Shown here piece by piece: positions 5,580 through 7,550 of a DNA stretch of 7,550 nucleotides; position 1 is the first letter of the stretch; every line of letters starts with the position of its first letter. The notes below the pieces were generated by a model, which saw only the letters and a list, made by a program, of their open reading frames with translations, was not told the origin of the DNA and made no database searches. Position numbers and translations under genes: made by a program. Location of the stretch: positions 1 through 7,550 of the forward strand of contig JAVLBT010000144.1 in assembly GCA_031580945.1 (NCBI GenBank). Direction: 5' to 3'. Origin of the DNA: Gracilimonas sp031580945 (GTDB lineage: Bacteria; Bacteroidota; Rhodothermia; Balneolales; Balneolaceae).

Positions 5580-7028
5580 TCAGTCGTTTAATTTTTTTGT
5601 GATTAGATCTTTCACCAATTTTGGATTGGCTTTACCCTTGCTGGCCTTCATTGCCTGACCAATAAAAAATCCAATAAGTTGTTTCTTGCCGTCTCTGTAA
5701 CGGGCAACTTCATCTGGATTGTCTTTTATTATTTTTTCCACGATGGGCTCCAAGAATCCAGAATCTGAAACCTGTATCAGGTTCATTTCTTTGGCCAGTT
5801 CTTCCGGTTCCTTGTCCTCATCCAGCATAGCGTTGAAAATTTGCTGCATGGCAGAAGAGTTTATCTTATCGTCTTCTTTCAGCTTCACCAGATCTGATAC
5901 TCGTTTTGCAGAAATGGAGAACTCGCGAATATCAATGCTTTTTTCATTCAGCACACGAAGCACTTCACTTAGCACAATATTGGATGCCGACTTCGGATTA
6001 CCCAGATGTTCCACCACTTCTTCGTAATAATCAGCAAGATACCGGCTTTCCGTTATGGTGACGGCATCATCTTCGCTCATGCCCATTTCTTCCATGAACC
6101 GCTTGCGTCGCACATCGGCCAGTTCCGGCAGTTCCTCCCGAATATCATCCAGCAGCTCATCGGTTACTATGATCGGAGGCAGATCCGGTTCAGGAAAATA
6201 CCGATAATCGTGCGCTTCTTCTTTTGAACGCATTGGGCGGGTTTGTTCTGCGGTTGTATCCCAAAGTCGGGTTTGCTGTACAACCACACCTCCATCTTCG
6301 ATCAGTTCGATCTGACGATAAATTTCATAGTGGATGGCTCGTTCTACATTGCGGAAGGAGTTCATGTTTTTGAGCTCGGTCCGTGTTCCAAATTTTTCTC
6401 TTCCCCTGGGACGAACCGACACATTTGCATCACAGCGCAGGCTTCCCTCTTCCATATTTCCGTCACAGATCTCCAGGTACTGCACGATCTGTTTGATCTT
6501 GGACAGATAAGCGTAAGCTTCCTGTGGCGTTCGCAGATCCGGCTCCGAAACGATCTCTATAAGTGGTGTTCCAGCACGGTTCAGATCTACCAGCGTATTG
6601 TACGGATCCTGATCGTGAATAGACTTCCCGGCATCTTCTTCCATGTGAATGCGGGTGAGCCCAATGCGCTTGTTATATTCTTCCAGCTCAATATCTACAT
6701 ATCCATCGTGACAAATTGGGGTTTCAAACTGCGAGATCTGATATCCTTTGGGAAGATCAGGATAGAAATAATTTTTACGGGCAAAGATAGATTTTTCTGC
6801 TACACCGCAATTAGTCGCCAATCCCATTTTTATGATATAACGAACCAGGTTTTCGTTGACCACTGGCAGGGTTCCGGGATGTCCCAGGCAAAGCGGGGTA
6901 ACTTGCGAATTAGGAGATCCACCGTACTGAATAGTTACCGGGGCAAAGGCTTTACTTTTCGTTAAAAGCTGGGCGTGAACTTCGAGGCCGATCACTGCCT
7001 CATACTTCTCGTGGGCAATAGTGCTCAT
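5580..7028 (-). CDS. gatB: Asp-tRNA(Asn)/Glu-tRNA(Gln) amidotransferase subunit B
   Basis: 482 residues, the usual GatB length. GatB is the kinase and tRNA-binding subunit of the GatCAB complex, which phosphorylates mischarged Glu-tRNA(Gln) or Asp-tRNA(Asn) and amidates it with ammonia delivered from GatA. Visible motifs: GLEVHAQL (14-21), RKNYFYPDLPKGYQISQ (84-100), IHMEEDAGKS (127-136), the family signature DLNRAGTPLIEIVSEPD (148-164), YRYFPEPDLPP (275-285), and the C-terminal YqeY-like tail ending LIGFFIGQAMKASKGKANP (451-469). The magnesium-site residues expected in the cradle domain appear present (Glu16, His18, Glu130 or Glu131). The segment after TKSK reads AFAPVTIQYGG, so the FCxC cysteines of many GatB proteins are absent, as in some other lineages. 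gatA and gatC are not in the window. It is the first gene of the minus-strand cluster, with a 225-bp divergent gap upstream. No clear Shine-Dalgarno sequence precedes the ATG. Confidence 0.98.
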   Translation of the reverse strand: MSTIAHEKYEAVIGLEVHAQLLTKSKAFAPVTIQYGGSPNSQVTPLCLGHPGTLPVVNENLVRYIIKMGLATNCGVAEKSIFARKNYFYPDLPKGYQISQFETPICHDGYVDIELEEYNKRIGLTRIHMEEDAGKSIHDQDPYNTLVDLNRAGTPLIEIVSEPDLRTPQEAYAYLSKIKQIVQYLEICDGNMEEGSLRCDANVSVRPRGREKFGTRTELKNMNSFRNVERAIHYEIYRQIELIEDGGVVVQQTRLWDTTAEQTRPMRSKEEAHDYRYFPEPDLPPIIVTDELLDDIREELPELADVRRKRFMEEMGMSEDDAVTITESRYLADYYEEVVEHLGNPKSASNIVLSEVLRVLNEKSIDIREFSISAKRVSDLVKLKEDDKINSSAMQQIFNAMLDEDKEPEELAKEMNLIQVSDSGFLEPIVEKIIKDNPDEVARYRDGKKQLIGFFIGQAMKASKGKANPKLVKDLITKKLND

Positions 7029-7253
7029 TAAGCTATTTTTCTGTCAGATTTTTATAAGACTGAAAGATATTAAAGTTGAGTGACAGTTTGGAATGTTATT
7101 TCGGTGTTTTAGTGCGATGGTGTTTTAGTGTTACGGTGTTAGGGTTGAAGCTTTCGCAGACAACCCTAACACCGTAACACCCTCGCACCGTAACACCAAT
7201 GATGCATTATTGACTCATTTCCATTACATTCAACTAAGTAACTGCTTTTGCTT
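7029..7253. other. Divergent intergenic region of gatB and the plus-strand secreted-protein gene
   Basis: This 225-bp gap must hold both divergent promoters. Its centre is the 8-bp-period hairpin. On the plus strand TTGACT at 7210-7215 resembles a -35 box, with only a weak TAAGTA (7235-7240) at a long 19-base spacing. On the minus strand TATAAA (7056-7051), 22 bases upstream of the gatB ATG, resembles a -10 box without a convincing partner. I see no Bacteroidota TAnnTTTG box at good spacing, no riboswitch and no small ORF with supporting features. Both promoter suggestions are weak. Confidence 0.35.
7103..7197. repeat. 8-bp-period inverted array with a 20-bp perfect stem
   Basis: The left arm 7103-7147 is built of 8-bp units starting at 7104: GTGTTTTA, GTGCGATG, GTGTTTTA, GTGTTACG, GTGTTAGG, then GTTG. 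The right arm 7161-7197 is its inverse, one unit shorter. Positions 7128-7147 pair perfectly with 7161-7180 (20 bp) across a 13-base loop (7148-7160). Beyond that, pairing resumes if one left unit (8 bases) is looped out, with four mismatches. It lies between divergent genes and no T-run follows either side, so it is not a conventional terminator. Confidence 0.88.
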
Positions 7254-7550
7254 ATGATGAAATACATTCTCATATCCTTTCTTTGTTTAACTGGGGTTTC
7301 TACTGTTCACGCACAGACCTTAGATAAATCTTGGGAATTCACCAATCTCTATGCAGCAGATGACACAAACGGTCAGACGCATCTTTTCTATGATCTGAAT
7401 ACAAACAGAGAATATATATGCACAGATGTGTGGGGTAGTAGACTTTATAACACCTCAAAGGGGAACTTTCGGCATATGAATCCTACAACCAATACAGATT
7501 CAACTTTCATGTATGCAGGTGGTATTGGAGGTATTGGGTGCAGCTACTCA
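7254..7550 (+). CDS. Unrecognised secreted protein, N-terminal part (runs off the window)
   Basis: An open frame of 99 codons with no stop, cut by the window edge. The N terminus MMKYILISFLCLTGVSTVHA followed by Gln21 is a good Sec signal peptide with an AxA-like (VHA) cleavage site and no lipobox, so the product is probably periplasmic, outer-surface or secreted. The mature part is rich in Asn, Thr, Gly and aromatics (for example LFYDLNTN and YAGGIGGIG) and looks beta-rich; I recognise no family. Two adjacent ATGs (7254, 7257) are possible starts; either gives the same signal peptide. No Shine-Dalgarno sequence is visible. The signal peptide, the continuous frame and the position opposite gatB support a real gene. 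It is divergent from the minus-strand cluster and so is regulated separately. A C-terminal sorting domain, if any, would lie beyond the window. Confidence 0.72.
   Translation, partial: MMKYILISFLCLTGVSTVHAQTLDKSWEFTNLYAADDTNGQTHLFYDLNTNREYICTDVWGSRLYNTSKGNFRHMNPTTNTDSTFMYAGGIGGIGCSYS

Noticed and set aside
6243..6965. 240-residue plus-strand open frame opposite gatB
   Set aside because: Antisense shadow of a well-supported gatB; composition is low-quality and no motif or start context supports it.
7128..7180. Intrinsic terminator from the 20-bp stem
   Set aside because: It lies upstream of two divergent genes, and neither side has a T-run.

Overview
The window looks like a chromosomal housekeeping stretch from a member of the Bacteroidota / Balneolota / Rhodothermota assemblage. 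The reasons are moderate GC, a TlpA-like lipoprotein with a Bacteroidota-style N-terminal domain, a 6-bladed-propeller-type secreted protein, a stand-alone LuxE-family enzyme, and an almost complete lack of Shine-Dalgarno sequences. Balneolota is my best guess, but this rests on protein 'look' and not on any search.

Layout. Six genes lie on the minus strand and read from right to left: gatB (7028-5580), a thioredoxin-fold lipoprotein (5558-4197), tpiA (4184-3417), purD (3415-2138), an NHL/beta-propeller secreted protein (1969-1142) and a LuxE-like acyl-protein synthetase/acyltransferase (1145-150). Gaps of 21, 12 and 1 bp and a 4-bp ATGA overlap suggest one or two co-transcribed units; the only real break is the 168-bp purD/propeller gap. 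A divergent plus-strand gene for an unrecognised secreted protein starts at 7254 and runs off the right edge. The gene products have unrelated roles: Gln/Asn-tRNA amidation, envelope, glycolysis, purine synthesis, envelope, and acyl activation. This is a typical mixed operon and not a dedicated pathway.

The unusual part is the DNA between, and slightly inside, the genes. Each gap longer than 100 bp carries a different short-period or palindromic repeat: a split copy of a GTCATCCTGAGCG-type element (28-85), a mosaic of 7-bp repeat arrays in opposite orientations around a REP-like palindrome (1943-2146), and an 8-bp-period inverted array with a 20-bp perfect stem (7103-7197). A further 7-bp-period tract (910-937) sits inside the LuxE-like coding sequence. 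The 7-bp arrays reach into genes: one supplies the purD stop codon and the last two residues, another supplies the start codon and first residues of the propeller protein's signal peptide. Because 7 is not divisible by 3, a heptamer array read one way brings TGA, and read the other way brings ATG, into successive frames. Here the orientations are stop-type at the purD end and start-type at the next gene's beginning.

A second oddity is the thioredoxin-fold lipoprotein: its only cysteine is the lipidated one, so it cannot do disulfide chemistry. I see no RNA genes, CRISPR array, transposase or integrase.
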